NCBI GenBank assembly: GCA_035260545.1 | Contig: DATFUZ010000072.1 | Coordinates: 1-24,522 of the forward strand | Origin: DATDDB01 sp035260545 | Lineage (GTDB): Bacteria > Pseudomonadota > Gammaproteobacteria > Burkholderiales > Gallionellaceae | Direction of reading: 5' to 3' | Length of the DNA: 24,522 nt | Shown: positions 17,543-24,478 of the stretch, piece by piece | Layout of the letters: the number at the start of each line of letters is the position of its first letter | Position numbering within the stretch: position 1 is the first letter of the stretch | The notes under the pieces: generated by a model | Databases searched by the model: none | Seen by the model: the letters and a program-made list of their open reading frames with translations, nothing else | What the model was told of the DNA's origin: nothing | Made by a program: the position numbers and the translations under genes

Positions 17543-18646
17543 TCAGATGCGCATCGGCATGACGACGTACTTGAAGTTTTCGTCGTCGGGCCGGGTGATC
17601 AGCACGCTGCTGTTGGGATCGCCGAAGGAGAACACCACCTCCTGCGAGGATATATTGTTGAGTCCGTCCAGCAAATAGTTGACGTTGAAGCCGACGTCCA
17701 GCCCGGGGCCGTGGTAGTCGGTTTCCATGTCTTCCTGGGCTTCTTCCTGTTCGCTGTTGCTGCTGACGATGCGCAGGTTCTTTTCGGTGAGCACGAGGCG
17801 CACGCCGCGGAATTTCTCATTGGACAGGATGGAGACCCGCTGCAGGGCCTGCAGGATGGGCAAGCGCTCCATCGTCATGTGGTTGGCGTGGGTCGGGATG
17901 ACTTTGCCGTAATCTGGAAACTTGCCGTCTATCACCTTGGAGGTGATGGTCACGCCGCCGAATGCCATGCGCACCTGGGTTTCGCCGATTTCCAGGGCGA
18001 TCTCGTCGTCGCTGTCGGAGAGCAGCTTGAACAATTCTGCTATGGTCTTGCGCGGCAGAATGATCTCGCGCTTGGCGTGGGAGGCACCCAGCGCCATGCT
18101 GGAATACGCCAGGCGATGGCCGTCGGTGGCCACTGCCTTGAGTTCTGTGCCGTCTATGACCAGCAGCACGCCGTTCAGGTAATAGCGGATGTCCTGCTGG
18201 GCCATGGCGTATTGCACCGATCCCAGCAGGGCACGGAAGGCGTTTTGCGGCAGTTGGATTTTTTCGGCGTCCTTCAACTGGTCGGCAACCTGGGGAAAGT
18301 CCGCCGCCGGGAGGGTTTGCAGGTTGAACTTGCTCTTGCCGGCCTTGATCTGCATCTTGCTGTCCTGGATGTCCAGGGTAACCTTGCTGTCGTCAGGGAG
18401 GACACGCAGTATCTCCTGCAGTTTTTTCGCAGCGACGGTGATGGACTCGCTGGACGCGGGCTGCTCGGTGGCAATCACGGTGCTGATCTGGATCTCGAGG
18501 TCGGTGGAAACGAAGCGAAAACTGGAACCGCTCTTTTCGATCAGAACATTGGAAAGAATAGGCAGGGGCTGTTTGCGTTCGATGATTCCGCCGGTGATTT
18601 GCAGCGGTTTGAGCAGTGCGTCCTTTTCTATTTTTTCTATGAACAT
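17543..18646 (-). CDS. dnaN: DNA polymerase III beta sliding clamp
   Basis: A 367-aa ring-forming processivity factor, active as a dimer around DNA. Recognisable parts are the start MFIEKIEKDALLKPLQ, IIERKQPLPILSNVLIE in domain 1, RYYLNGVLLVIDG and ATDGHRLAY in the middle, and the terminal YVVMPMRI that helps form the partner-binding cleft. Length is as expected (E. coli 366). AAAGGA precedes the ATG at 18646. It is downstream of dnaA across the origin region and upstream of gyrB by 46 bp. Without recF between them, dnaN and gyrB are probably cotranscribed. Confidence 0.98.
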   Translation of the reverse strand: MFIEKIEKDALLKPLQITGGIIERKQPLPILSNVLIEKSGSSFRFVSTDLEIQISTVIATEQPASSESITVAAKKLQEILRVLPDDSKVTLDIQDSKMQIKAGKSKFNLQTLPAADFPQVADQLKDAEKIQLPQNAFRALLGSVQYAMAQQDIRYYLNGVLLVIDGTELKAVATDGHRLAYSSMALGASHAKREIILPRKTIAELFKLLSDSDDEIALEIGETQVRMAFGGVTITSKVIDGKFPDYGKVIPTHANHMTMERLPILQALQRVSILSNEKFRGVRLVLTEKNLRIVSSNSEQEEAQEDMETDYHGPGLDVGFNVNYLLDGLNNISSQEVVFSFGDPNSSVLITRPDDENFKYVVMPMRI

Positions 18647-18692
18647 AGTATTAATCCTTTAAATCAATTTTAATAATAGTTTGGCAGCTCAA

Positions 18693-18701
18693 TGTGAATA
18701 A
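18693..18701 (-). promoter_or_regulatory. DnaA box
   Basis: TGTGAATAA on the + strand, i.e. TTATTCACA on the - strand, an exact fit to TTATNCACA. It sits next to the AT-rich tract on the dnaN side. Confidence 0.7.
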
Positions 18702-18780
18702 CACTGGTTTTTTTATTTAAAGCAAAACGTTAGCCTAAAAAAAAGGCTGTGAACATTCGTCCCTGACACAGCGGATTCCT

Positions 18781-18789
18781 TGTGCATAA
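18781..18789 (-). promoter_or_regulatory. DnaA box
   Basis: TGTGCATAA on the + strand, i.e. TTATGCACA on the - strand, matching TTATNCACA. Confidence 0.65.
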
Positions 18790-18816
18790 ATTCACGCCCG
18801 AATGCAGATTGCCCCC

Positions 18817-18825
18817 TTATCCACA
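18817..18825 (+). promoter_or_regulatory. DnaA box, high-affinity type
   Basis: TTATCCACA, the strongest class of DnaA-binding 9-mer. Confidence 0.8.
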
Positions 18826-18850
18826 AACTGACCGCAAGCGGGACGCGTAG

Positions 18851-18859
18851 TTATCCACT
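18851..18859 (+). promoter_or_regulatory. DnaA box, one mismatch
   Basis: TTATCCACT, 34 bp from the perfect box and in the same orientation; the last base departs from consensus. Probably a weaker site of the same array. Confidence 0.5.
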
Positions 18860-18916
18860 GCACGCAGGAATTTGCACAAGCCGTCTACCTTATACCCGAT
18901 CCGTTCCATAATGCCG

Positions 18917-20260
18917 CTAGCTGCGCAGGATCTGGTTCAGCAGATTGAAGTCGGCGTTGAACGCCGCATCCACGCCACGCAGGTTTTCTATGGTCTTGCA
19001 GGCATGCATCACGGTAGTGTGATCCCGTCCGCCGAATGCCGCGCCGATTTCGGGCAGGCTCATCTGGGTCAGTTCGCGGGCGAGGTGCATGGCGACCTGG
19101 CGCGGCCGGGCGATGGCGCGCGTGCGTTTCTTCGACAGCAGGTCTACCAGTTTGATGCGGTAGAAGTCGGCCACGGTCTTCTGGATGTTCTCGATCGATA
19201 CCTGCTTGTTCTGGATCGCCAGCAGATCCTTCAGCGCTTCCTTGGCCAGTTCGACGGTGATGGGCTGCTTATGGAACTTGGAGAAGGCCTCGATGCGGAT
19301 CAGCGCGCCTTCCAGTTCGCGGATGTTGGAGCGGATGTGTTTGGCGATGAAGAAGGCGACATTCTCGTCTATAGGATTCTTTAGTTGCTGCGCCTTTTGC
19401 AACAGGATGGCGACACGCATTTCCAGTTCGGGCGGCTCCAGCGCCACGGTCAGGCCCCAACTGAAGCGCGAGGTCAGGCGCGGCTCCATGCCGGAGATTT
19501 CCTTGGGGAAGGTGTCGCAGGTGATGACAACCTGCTTGTGGCCTTCGATCAGCGAGGTCAGCGTATAGAAGAATTCCTGCTGGGTGCCCGGTTTGTCGGC
19601 GATGAACTGGATGTCGTCTATCAGCAAGAGGTCGAGCGAATTGTAGAACTGCTTGAATTCGTCGAAGTTTTTTGTCTGGAAGGCACGCACGACGTCGGAC
19701 ACGTAGTTGGTGGCATGAACGTAGCAGATCTTGGCCTTGGGATTCTGGCCACGGATGTGGTTGCCGATGGCCTGGATCAGGTGGGTCTTGCCCAAGCCCA
19801 CACCGCCATACACAAACAGGGGGTTGTAACTGGTGCCCGGCGCCTCGGCCACTTGCAGGGCAGCCGCATGCGCCAACTGGTTCGCCTTGCCCAGCACGAA
19901 ATTGTCGAAAGACAGTGCCGGATTGATCTTGTTATGACCCTTGGGCGTCTTTTGCTCGGCTCTGGGCGCGGTGGGGGCAACGATAGGCCGGCTGGGTTCG
20001 GGCAGGGCGGGCGCGGCGGCCTTGCGCAGGCGCAATTCGACCGCGGGCCGGTAGTTCAGCAATGCTTCCGCCTGCTCGACGATCTGCGGCAGAAAGCGAT
20101 CCTGAATGATTTTCAGGGTGAAACCGTTGGGCGCGCCCAGGATGATTCTATCCCCTTCCATTTCAAAATTCAGCGGTTTGATCCAGGAATTGAACTGCTG
20201 GGATGGAAGATTGCTTTTGAAAAACTGCAGGCAGGATTCCCATAATGCGCTATTGGTCAT
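18917..20260 (-). CDS. dnaA: Chromosomal replication initiator DnaA
   Basis: A 447-aa AAA+ initiator that binds DnaA boxes and opens the origin. Domain I (1-80, WESCLQFFKSNLPSQQFNSWIKPL), a short Pro/Ala-rich linker (81-105), and the AAA+ domain (about 113-330) with Walker A GGVGLGKT (152-159) and Walker B LLLIDDIQF (211-219). The DNA-binding domain IV ends with the signature GGRDHTTVMHACKTI. An in-frame ATG further upstream (20317) would add 19 hydrophobic residues not seen in DnaA and would overlap the promoter, so the ATG at 20260 is preferred. The upstream neighbour is rsmI, not the rpmH-rnpA block common in other proteobacteria. Confidence 0.97.
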   Translation of the reverse strand: MTNSALWESCLQFFKSNLPSQQFNSWIKPLNFEMEGDRIILGAPNGFTLKIIQDRFLPQIVEQAEALLNYRPAVELRLRKAAAPALPEPSRPIVAPTAPRAEQKTPKGHNKINPALSFDNFVLGKANQLAHAAALQVAEAPGTSYNPLFVYGGVGLGKTHLIQAIGNHIRGQNPKAKICYVHATNYVSDVVRAFQTKNFDEFKQFYNSLDLLLIDDIQFIADKPGTQQEFFYTLTSLIEGHKQVVITCDTFPKEISGMEPRLTSRFSWGLTVALEPPELEMRVAILLQKAQQLKNPIDENVAFFIAKHIRSNIRELEGALIRIEAFSKFHKQPITVELAKEALKDLLAIQNKQVSIENIQKTVADFYRIKLVDLLSKKRTRAIARPRQVAMHLARELTQMSLPEIGAAFGGRDHTTVMHACKTIENLRGVDAAFNADFNLLNQILRS

Positions 20261-20288
20261 GTGCAGCCTGCCGATATGAATGGGGTTG

Positions 20289-20317
20289 AATATATAGATG
20301 TGCAATTTTACCGCCAA
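20289..20317 (-). promoter_or_regulatory. dnaA promoter
   Basis: On the - strand TTGGCG (20317-20312), a 17-bp spacer, and TATATT (20294-20289), about 30 bp upstream of the dnaA ATG at 20260. A perfect DnaA box lies 20 bp upstream of the -35, fitting autoregulation by DnaA. Confidence 0.6.
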
Positions 20318-20336
20318 AACGCCAGATCACCAAGAG

Positions 20337-20345
20337 TTATCCACA
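20337..20345 (+). promoter_or_regulatory. DnaA box upstream of the dnaA promoter
   Basis: TTATCCACA, an exact high-affinity box, 20 bp from the dnaA -35. It probably serves DnaA autoregulation, and could be part of a bipartite origin together with the boxes between dnaA and dnaN. Confidence 0.7.
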
Positions 20346-20418
20346 GGGGAACGAGGAAAGGACAGCGGAAAATCAACAGGCGCCGCGTTTGCACGGGGCC
20401 TGGCGCAGGCGCAACCGG

Positions 20419-21285
20419 TCAGTCTTGTTTGTGGTGCTGAAGTGCGTGCTGATACAGCCGGTTACGACTGTCGCCGGTGATTTTTGCGGCGAGCTGGACC
20501 GCTTGCTTGAGGGGGAGTTCTTCGATCAGCAGGGCGAGTACGCGCTCGCCTTCGGCCTCGCGCGCGTCCGCGCGGGGTTCGGCGCCGCTGACTAGAACGA
20601 CAAACTCGCCGCGCTGGTTGTTCGGATCGGCGTTCAGCCAGTCCAGCGCGTCACCCAGGATGCCAACATGGAGGTTCTCAAACAGCTTGGTGAGTTCGCG
20701 CGCAATCACGACCTGGCGGTTTGGCCCCAGCAGTGATTGCATGTCGGCGATGGATTCCAGGATGCGATGCGGGGCTTCGTAGAAGACGAGAGTGTGAGGC
20801 TCGCTGGCTAGTTCCTGAAGTTGGCGGCGGCGGGCCGCGGGTTTGCTGTCCAGAAAGCCGTAGAACAGGAAATGAGGGTGGACCAGGCCGGAGGCCGAAA
20901 GCGCCGCAATGGCGGCGTTTGCGCCGGGTAGCGGAATCACGCGCTGGCCTGCTTGGCGCACGATCTGCACCACCAGGGCGCCGGGGTCGCTGACCGCGGG
21001 CGTGCCGGCATCGGTAACCAGGGCGACGGTCAGGCCCTGCTCCAATTGAGCAAGGATCTTTTCGGCGGCCGCGCGTTCGTTGTGTTTGTGCAACGCGAGG
21101 AGGCGCGCGCCGGCAATGCCATGCTGATGAAGCAGCCGTTGTGTGTTGCGGGTATCCTCGGCAGCAATGACATCGGCGTAAGTGAGCGCTTCCAACGCAC
21201 GCAAGGTGATATCACCCATGTTTCCAATTGGGGTGGCAACTACATATAATGCGCGTTCCAACTTATTTGCCTTGTCGCCATGCAT
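20419..21285 (-). CDS. rsmI: 16S rRNA (cytidine1402-2'-O)-methyltransferase
   Basis: A 288-aa SAM-dependent methyltransferase of the tetrapyrrole-methylase fold; RsmI adds the 2'-O-methyl to C1402 in the 30S decoding centre. Motifs: YVVATPIGNMGDITLRALEAL (from residue 14), AAEDTRNTQRLL (41-52), VTDAGTPAVSDPG (90-102), PLPGANAAIAALSASGL, and FYEAPHRI. Length is as expected (E. coli 286). The ATG at 21285 is face-to-face with the lpoA ATG (they form ATGCAT), so both leaders overlap coding sequence. A TTG at 21261, still before the conserved core, is an alternative start. In E. coli the same gene (yraL) is also divergent from lpoA. Confidence 0.95.
   Translation of the reverse strand: MHGDKANKLERALYVVATPIGNMGDITLRALEALTYADVIAAEDTRNTQRLLHQHGIAGARLLALHKHNERAAAEKILAQLEQGLTVALVTDAGTPAVSDPGALVVQIVRQAGQRVIPLPGANAAIAALSASGLVHPHFLFYGFLDSKPAARRRQLQELASEPHTLVFYEAPHRILESIADMQSLLGPNRQVVIARELTKLFENLHVGILGDALDWLNADPNNQRGEFVVLVSGAEPRADAREAEGERVLALLIEELPLKQAVQLAAKITGDSRNRLYQHALQHHKQD
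21222..21250 (+). promoter_or_regulatory. Promoter of the lpoA-yraN-gmhA/diaA-dolP run
   Basis: A perfect TATAAT (21245-21250) with TTCCAA 17 bp upstream. It lies inside the first codons of the divergent rsmI gene and would start transcription about 23 nt before the lpoA ATG. The -10 is strong, the -35 modest. Confidence 0.45.
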
Positions 21286-22464
21286 CGTCTTCTGAAAGTT
21301 CTGGTCATCCTGACCGCACTATACGTGACAGCGGGCTGTACGACTACCAGCCCGCCCGTTCAGCCCGAGCAGGCGCCGCCGCCCGGCGTGACATTGCCGC
21401 TGCCGGCCTCCGCCCCTGCGGTCACTGCACCAGCTCCGGTTCCGGTCCCCGAGCCTGGTGTGACGCTGTTGCCGGGCGCGCAGCCGCACATCGCCCTGCT
21501 GCTGCCGCTCAACGACCCCGGCCTGGGCCAGGCGGCGAAGGTGGTGCAGCAGGGCTTCTCCGCCGGCGCGAGCCAGCAGCCGGACGGCTTGCCGATACGG
21601 GTCTATGCCTGCGCCGACGAACCCAAGGAAGTCGCGGCCCTGTACCAGCAGGCGCTGGAGAACGGCGCTCGCGCCGTGGTGGGGCCGCTGACGCCGGCCG
21701 GGGTGGCGGCATTGGCGGCCCAACCTTCGATTCCGGTGCCGACACTGGTACTGAACCGATTGGACACCCAGGCGCCAGCCAATCTCTATTCCTTCGGATT
21801 GATGCTGGAGAACGAGGCGCGCCAGGCGGCGCGCGTGGCTTCGCTGGCCGATCTGCACACGGCAATCATCGTCAGCACGGGCAACCCTCTTTCGAGCCGG
21901 CTGGTGGATGCTTTCCAGGTGGAGTGGAAAAAGCTGGGCGGCAATGTGGCGGCGAACATTGTGTTCACCGGTGACACCAGTGTGTTCGCCAACCTGCCGA
22001 TCACGCCGGGCAACATGGTGTTCATCGCCGCCAACGCCGATACCGCGCGGAAGTTCCGGCCCTTCCTCGATCCCATGCTGCCCGTCTATGCGACCTCGCA
22101 GATATTCAAGGGCAACACCCATACCCTGATCAACTACGACCTGCGCGACGTGGTGTTCTTTGACATGCCCTGGTTGCTGCAGCAGGACCGTCCGGTGGTG
22201 AAGCGTTATCCGCGCCTCGCCCCGGGACAGAGCATGGACATGGAGCGGCTGTATGCGCTGGGTATCGATTCCTACCGCTTGATCAATGTGCTGATGAACA
22301 ACCAGGAGCAGGGCGACATGAACCTGGACGGGGTGACCGGGATTATTACCTTGGGCAGCAACCACGTATTCGAACGTGAGGCCGTGGAAGCGGAATTCGT
22401 GGACGGCCAGGGCATCAGCATGGAGGCGGCTGAGGCCCAGCAAAAGAGTAAGGCCGGCCATTAG
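21280..22464 (+). CDS. lpoA: LpoA-like penicillin-binding protein activator, short form
   Basis: A 394-aa predicted lipoprotein: signal with ...TALYVTAGC (Cys19; Thr at -3 is slightly atypical), a Pro/Ala/Val-rich linker (about 25-65), then a periplasmic-binding-protein-like domain (about 68-385) matching the C-terminal domain of LpoA/LppC (IALLLPLNDPGLGQAAKVVQQGF, ARAVVGPLTPAGVAAL, GLMLENEARQAARVA, VYATSQIFKG, FFDMPWLL, YALGIDSYRL, GITGI-like VTGIITL). In E. coli this domain lies after a TPR-like N-terminal domain and activates PBP1A from the outer membrane. The TPR domain is missing here. First gene of a tight run; its TAG overlaps the yraN GTG by one base. Confidence 0.87.
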   Translation: MHRLLKVLVILTALYVTAGCTTTSPPVQPEQAPPPGVTLPLPASAPAVTAPAPVPVPEPGVTLLPGAQPHIALLLPLNDPGLGQAAKVVQQGFSAGASQQPDGLPIRVYACADEPKEVAALYQQALENGARAVVGPLTPAGVAALAAQPSIPVPTLVLNRLDTQAPANLYSFGLMLENEARQAARVASLADLHTAIIVSTGNPLSSRLVDAFQVEWKKLGGNVAANIVFTGDTSVFANLPITPGNMVFIAANADTARKFRPFLDPMLPVYATSQIFKGNTHTLINYDLRDVVFFDMPWLLQQDRPVVKRYPRLAPGQSMDMERLYALGIDSYRLINVLMNNQEQGDMNLDGVTGIITLGSNHVFEREAVEAEFVDGQGISMEAAEAQQKSKAGH

Positions 22465-22805
22465 TGGCCAGCGGCGAACAGGCGGAGCGGCTTGCCGCCG
22501 CGTATTTGCAGCGGCAGGGCCTGTCGCTGGTGCAGCGCAATTACCGCTGCCGTCACGGCGAGATCGATCTCATCATGCGTGACGGCGCTAGCCTGGTGTT
22601 CGTCGAGGTGCGCCTGCGCAGCCGCGGCGATTATGGCGGCGCGGCCGCCAGCATAGGCGCCGCCAAGCAGGGCAAACTGCTGCGCACGGCGCAGCATTAT
22701 CTTTCCACCTTGGGGAAGACGCCGCCCTGCCGCTTCGATGCACTACTGCTGCAATCAGCGGACGGCGCCGGTCTCGAATGGGTAAAAAATGCGTTCGAGG
22801 CCTGA
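22464..22805 (+). CDS. yraN: YraN (UPF0102) family protein
   Basis: A 113-aa protein with the family pattern: GEQAERLAAAYLQRQGLSLVQRNYRCRHGEIDLIMRDG, then LVFVEVRLRSRGDYGG and RFDALLLQ. The Glu/Asp-x-Val-Glu-x-Arg core resembles Holliday-junction-resolvase-type nucleases, but no activity is established for most members. It starts with GTG at 22464 sharing a base with the lpoA stop (TAGTG), suggesting translational coupling. Position between lpoA and the SIS-domain gene is the same as in E. coli. Confidence 0.9.
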   Translation: MASGEQAERLAAAYLQRQGLSLVQRNYRCRHGEIDLIMRDGASLVFVEVRLRSRGDYGGAAASIGAAKQGKLLRTAQHYLSTLGKTPPCRFDALLLQSADGAGLEWVKNAFEA

Positions 22806-22846
22806 TTGGGTTAATATCCTCAGTTGTTTTTCACACCCTTTGCAAC

Positions 22847-23437
22847 ATGGACCTGATAGGCAGAATCAACCGGCAATTCGACGAGAGCGTGCAAACCAAG
22901 GCGGAAGCGCGCGATACCCTGGCGCATCCCATCGCCGCCGCGGCCACTGCGCTGGTGGAGTGCCTAATGCGCGACGGCAAGATCCTTGCCTGCGGCAACG
23001 GCGGTTCGGCCGCCGACGCCCAGCATTTCGCCGCGGAACTGGTAAACCGCTTCGAAATGGAGCGGCCCGGGCTGCCGGCGATCGCGTTGACCACCGATAG
23101 CTCCATCCTGACCTCGATCGCCAACGATTACGATTTCAAGCAGATCTTCTCGCGCCAGGTGCGTGCGCTCGGGATGCCCGGCGACATGCTGCTGGCGATC
23201 TCCACCAGCGGCAACTCCGCCAACGTGGTGGAGGCCGTCGATGCGGCGCATGAACGCGGGATGACGGTGATTGCGCTGACCGGGCGCGGCGGCGGCAAGA
23301 TGGGTGAAAGGCTGGCCGTGGGCGACCATCACATCTGCGTCGAATCGCAGAGCACGGCGCGCACCCAGGAGGTGCATTTGCTGGTGTTGCACTGCCTGTG
23401 CGACGCGGTGGACAACCTGCTGCTGGGAGATGGCTGA
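22847..23437 (+). CDS. SIS-domain protein: phosphoheptose isomerase GmhA / DnaA-binding DiaA
   Basis: A 196-aa single SIS domain protein. The sugar-phosphate motif is CGNGGSAADAQHFAAELVNRFE (the Glu in HFAAEL corresponds to a GmhA catalytic Glu), followed by LTTDSSILTSIANDYDF, LLAISTSGNSANVVEAV, and ARTQEVHLLVLHCLCDAVDNLL (His near the GmhA catalytic His). N- and C-terminal features (FDESVQTKAEA; HCLCDAVDN) also resemble DiaA, which binds DnaA. The gene order fits E. coli diaA, while the nearby hldC fits the heptose pathway: GmhA makes D-glycero-D-manno-heptose 7-phosphate from sedoheptulose 7-phosphate. I favour an enzymatically competent GmhA, possibly with a DiaA role. An earlier in-frame ATG (22778) overlaps yraN; the ATG at 22847 is preferred. 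Confidence 0.87.
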   Translation: MDLIGRINRQFDESVQTKAEARDTLAHPIAAAATALVECLMRDGKILACGNGGSAADAQHFAAELVNRFEMERPGLPAIALTTDSSILTSIANDYDFKQIFSRQVRALGMPGDMLLAISTSGNSANVVEAVDAAHERGMTVIALTGRGGGKMGERLAVGDHHICVESQSTARTQEVHLLVLHCLCDAVDNLLLGDG

Positions 23438-23961
23438 TGCACATGCCGCGCAGGCGGGTCTTGCGCGCGCTGCTGGGGGCGGTGCTGGCCTGGGGCGCGT
23501 TGCCCGGCGCGGCTTCCGCCTCGGTATTCGAGGATGAAAACATCGTGAAGGCCGCAGTCGCCCGGATTGGCGCCCGGCGTTTCAATGACGCGCACGTGAA
23601 TGTGGCCTGTTTCCACCGCCGGCTGCTGCTCACCGGGGAGGTGGCGAACGACGCGGAGCGCGCGGCCGTGCAGCGGGCGGTAAGCGGCGTTCCCAATGTG
23701 CAAAGCCTGGATAACGAGCTGGTCTTGGGTCCGGTCAGCGGCATTTCTGCCCGCACCACGGACAGCTGGATTACGAGCGACGTGAAGTTCCGCCTGCTGA
23801 AGGGCGGCTTCAGCCGCAACGACGTGCGGGTGGTGACCGAGAACGGCACGGTCTACCTGATGGGCACGCTGACCCGCAAGCAGGGGGCGGCCGCGGCCAA
23901 TATAGCCAGTACTGCCGGACGCGTGCAGCGCGTGGTGCTGGTGTTCCAGTACACCGATTGA
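23437..23961 (+). CDS. dolP: DolP (YraP)-like protein with two BON domains, apparently non-lipidated
   Basis: A 174-aa exported protein with two BON domains (about 38-100 and 108-174). The second domain (DSWITSDVKFRLL, then VRVVTENGTVYLMGTL and AANIASTAGRVQRVVLVF) follows E. coli DolP closely. DolP supports outer-membrane integrity and BAM function. E. coli DolP is a lipoprotein, but here the signal peptide (MPRRRVLRALLGAVLAWGALPGAASA) ends in an Ala-x-Ala site with no lipobox cysteine. The ATG shares one base with the preceding stop (TGATG) and has GGGAGA upstream; a second ATG two codons later is also possible. Likely cotranscribed with the SIS-domain gene. Confidence 0.85.
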   Translation: MHMPRRRVLRALLGAVLAWGALPGAASASVFEDENIVKAAVARIGARRFNDAHVNVACFHRRLLLTGEVANDAERAAVQRAVSGVPNVQSLDNELVLGPVSGISARTTDSWITSDVKFRLLKGGFSRNDVRVVTENGTVYLMGTLTRKQGAAAANIASTAGRVQRVVLVFQYTD

Positions 23962-23984
23962 GCCGCGCAGAAGGCCGGCAGCCC

Positions 23985-24458
23985 ATGAATTTCGACCACA
24001 AGATATGCAACGGCACAGATTTTCCCGAGCGGGCCGCGCGCCTGGCGCGGCCGCTGGTGTTTACCAACGGTTGCTTCGATATTCTGCATCTGGGGCACGT
24101 GACCTACCTGGCGCAGGCGCGCGCCCTGGGCGCGGCGCTGGTCGTGGGGGTGAACAGCGATGCCTCGGTGAAGCGCCTGGGCAAGGGCGATGACCGCCCG
24201 GTCAACACCCAGCATGACCGCATGGCGGTGCTGGCCGCGTTGGAATCGGTCAGCCTGGTGGTGCCGTTCGAGGAAGACACGCCGCTACAGCTGATTCTGG
24301 CGTGCCGGCCTGACGTGCTGGTGAAGGGCGGGGACTGGCCGGTGGAAAAAATCGTCGGCGCGCGCGAAGTCATGAGCTGGGGCGGCGAGGTGCACAGCAT
24401 ACCCTTCATTCACCAGCGTTCCACGACGGCGCTGCTCAGCAAGATCCGCAGCTTGTAG
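23985..24458 (+). CDS. hldC: D-glycero-beta-D-manno-heptose 1-phosphate adenylyltransferase (stand-alone)
   Basis: A 157-aa nucleotidyltransferase corresponding to the second half of bifunctional HldE (also called RfaE2). The nucleotide-binding motif is TNGCFDILHLGH (28-38, HxGH-type), followed by LVVGVNSDASVKRLGKGDDRPVN, the DRMAVLAALESVSLVVPFEEDTP stretch, PDVLVKGGDW and the C-terminal FIHQRSTTALLSKIR. It makes ADP-glycero-manno-heptose for the LPS inner core. The kinase half is not fused and is not in the window. The ATG at 23985 is preferred over a TTG overlapping the dolP stop. The gene lies 23 bp after dolP. Confidence 0.93.
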   Translation: MNFDHKICNGTDFPERAARLARPLVFTNGCFDILHLGHVTYLAQARALGAALVVGVNSDASVKRLGKGDDRPVNTQHDRMAVLAALESVSLVVPFEEDTPLQLILACRPDVLVKGGDWPVEKIVGAREVMSWGGEVHSIPFIHQRSTTALLSKIRSL

Positions 24459-24478
24459 CGCGGCGGCGTCCGTTCTTC

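Larger units (their letters stand above)
18647..18916. other. oriC: Putative replication origin (oriC) between dnaA and dnaN
   Basis: This 270-bp intergenic stretch holds three consensus DnaA boxes (18693, 18781, 18817), one single-mismatch box (18851) and AT-rich tracts (about 18640-18680 and 18707-18745) that could unwind, in an otherwise GC-rich window. The boxes face each other: the two nearer dnaN are on the - strand and the two nearer dnaA on the + strand. A short hairpin AGCCT/AGGCT with an A/T loop (18732-18748) lies between. Genes to the left up to 5.7 kb run leftward and those beyond 21.28 kb run rightward, consistent with forks leaving from here. Confidence 0.75.

Noticed and set aside
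17486..18673. 395-codon open frame on the + strand
   Set aside because: Antisense to dnaN, same reasoning.
18744..18757. Further DnaA box at TGTGAACAT
   Set aside because: Two mismatches to TGTGNATAA; not distinguishable from chance.
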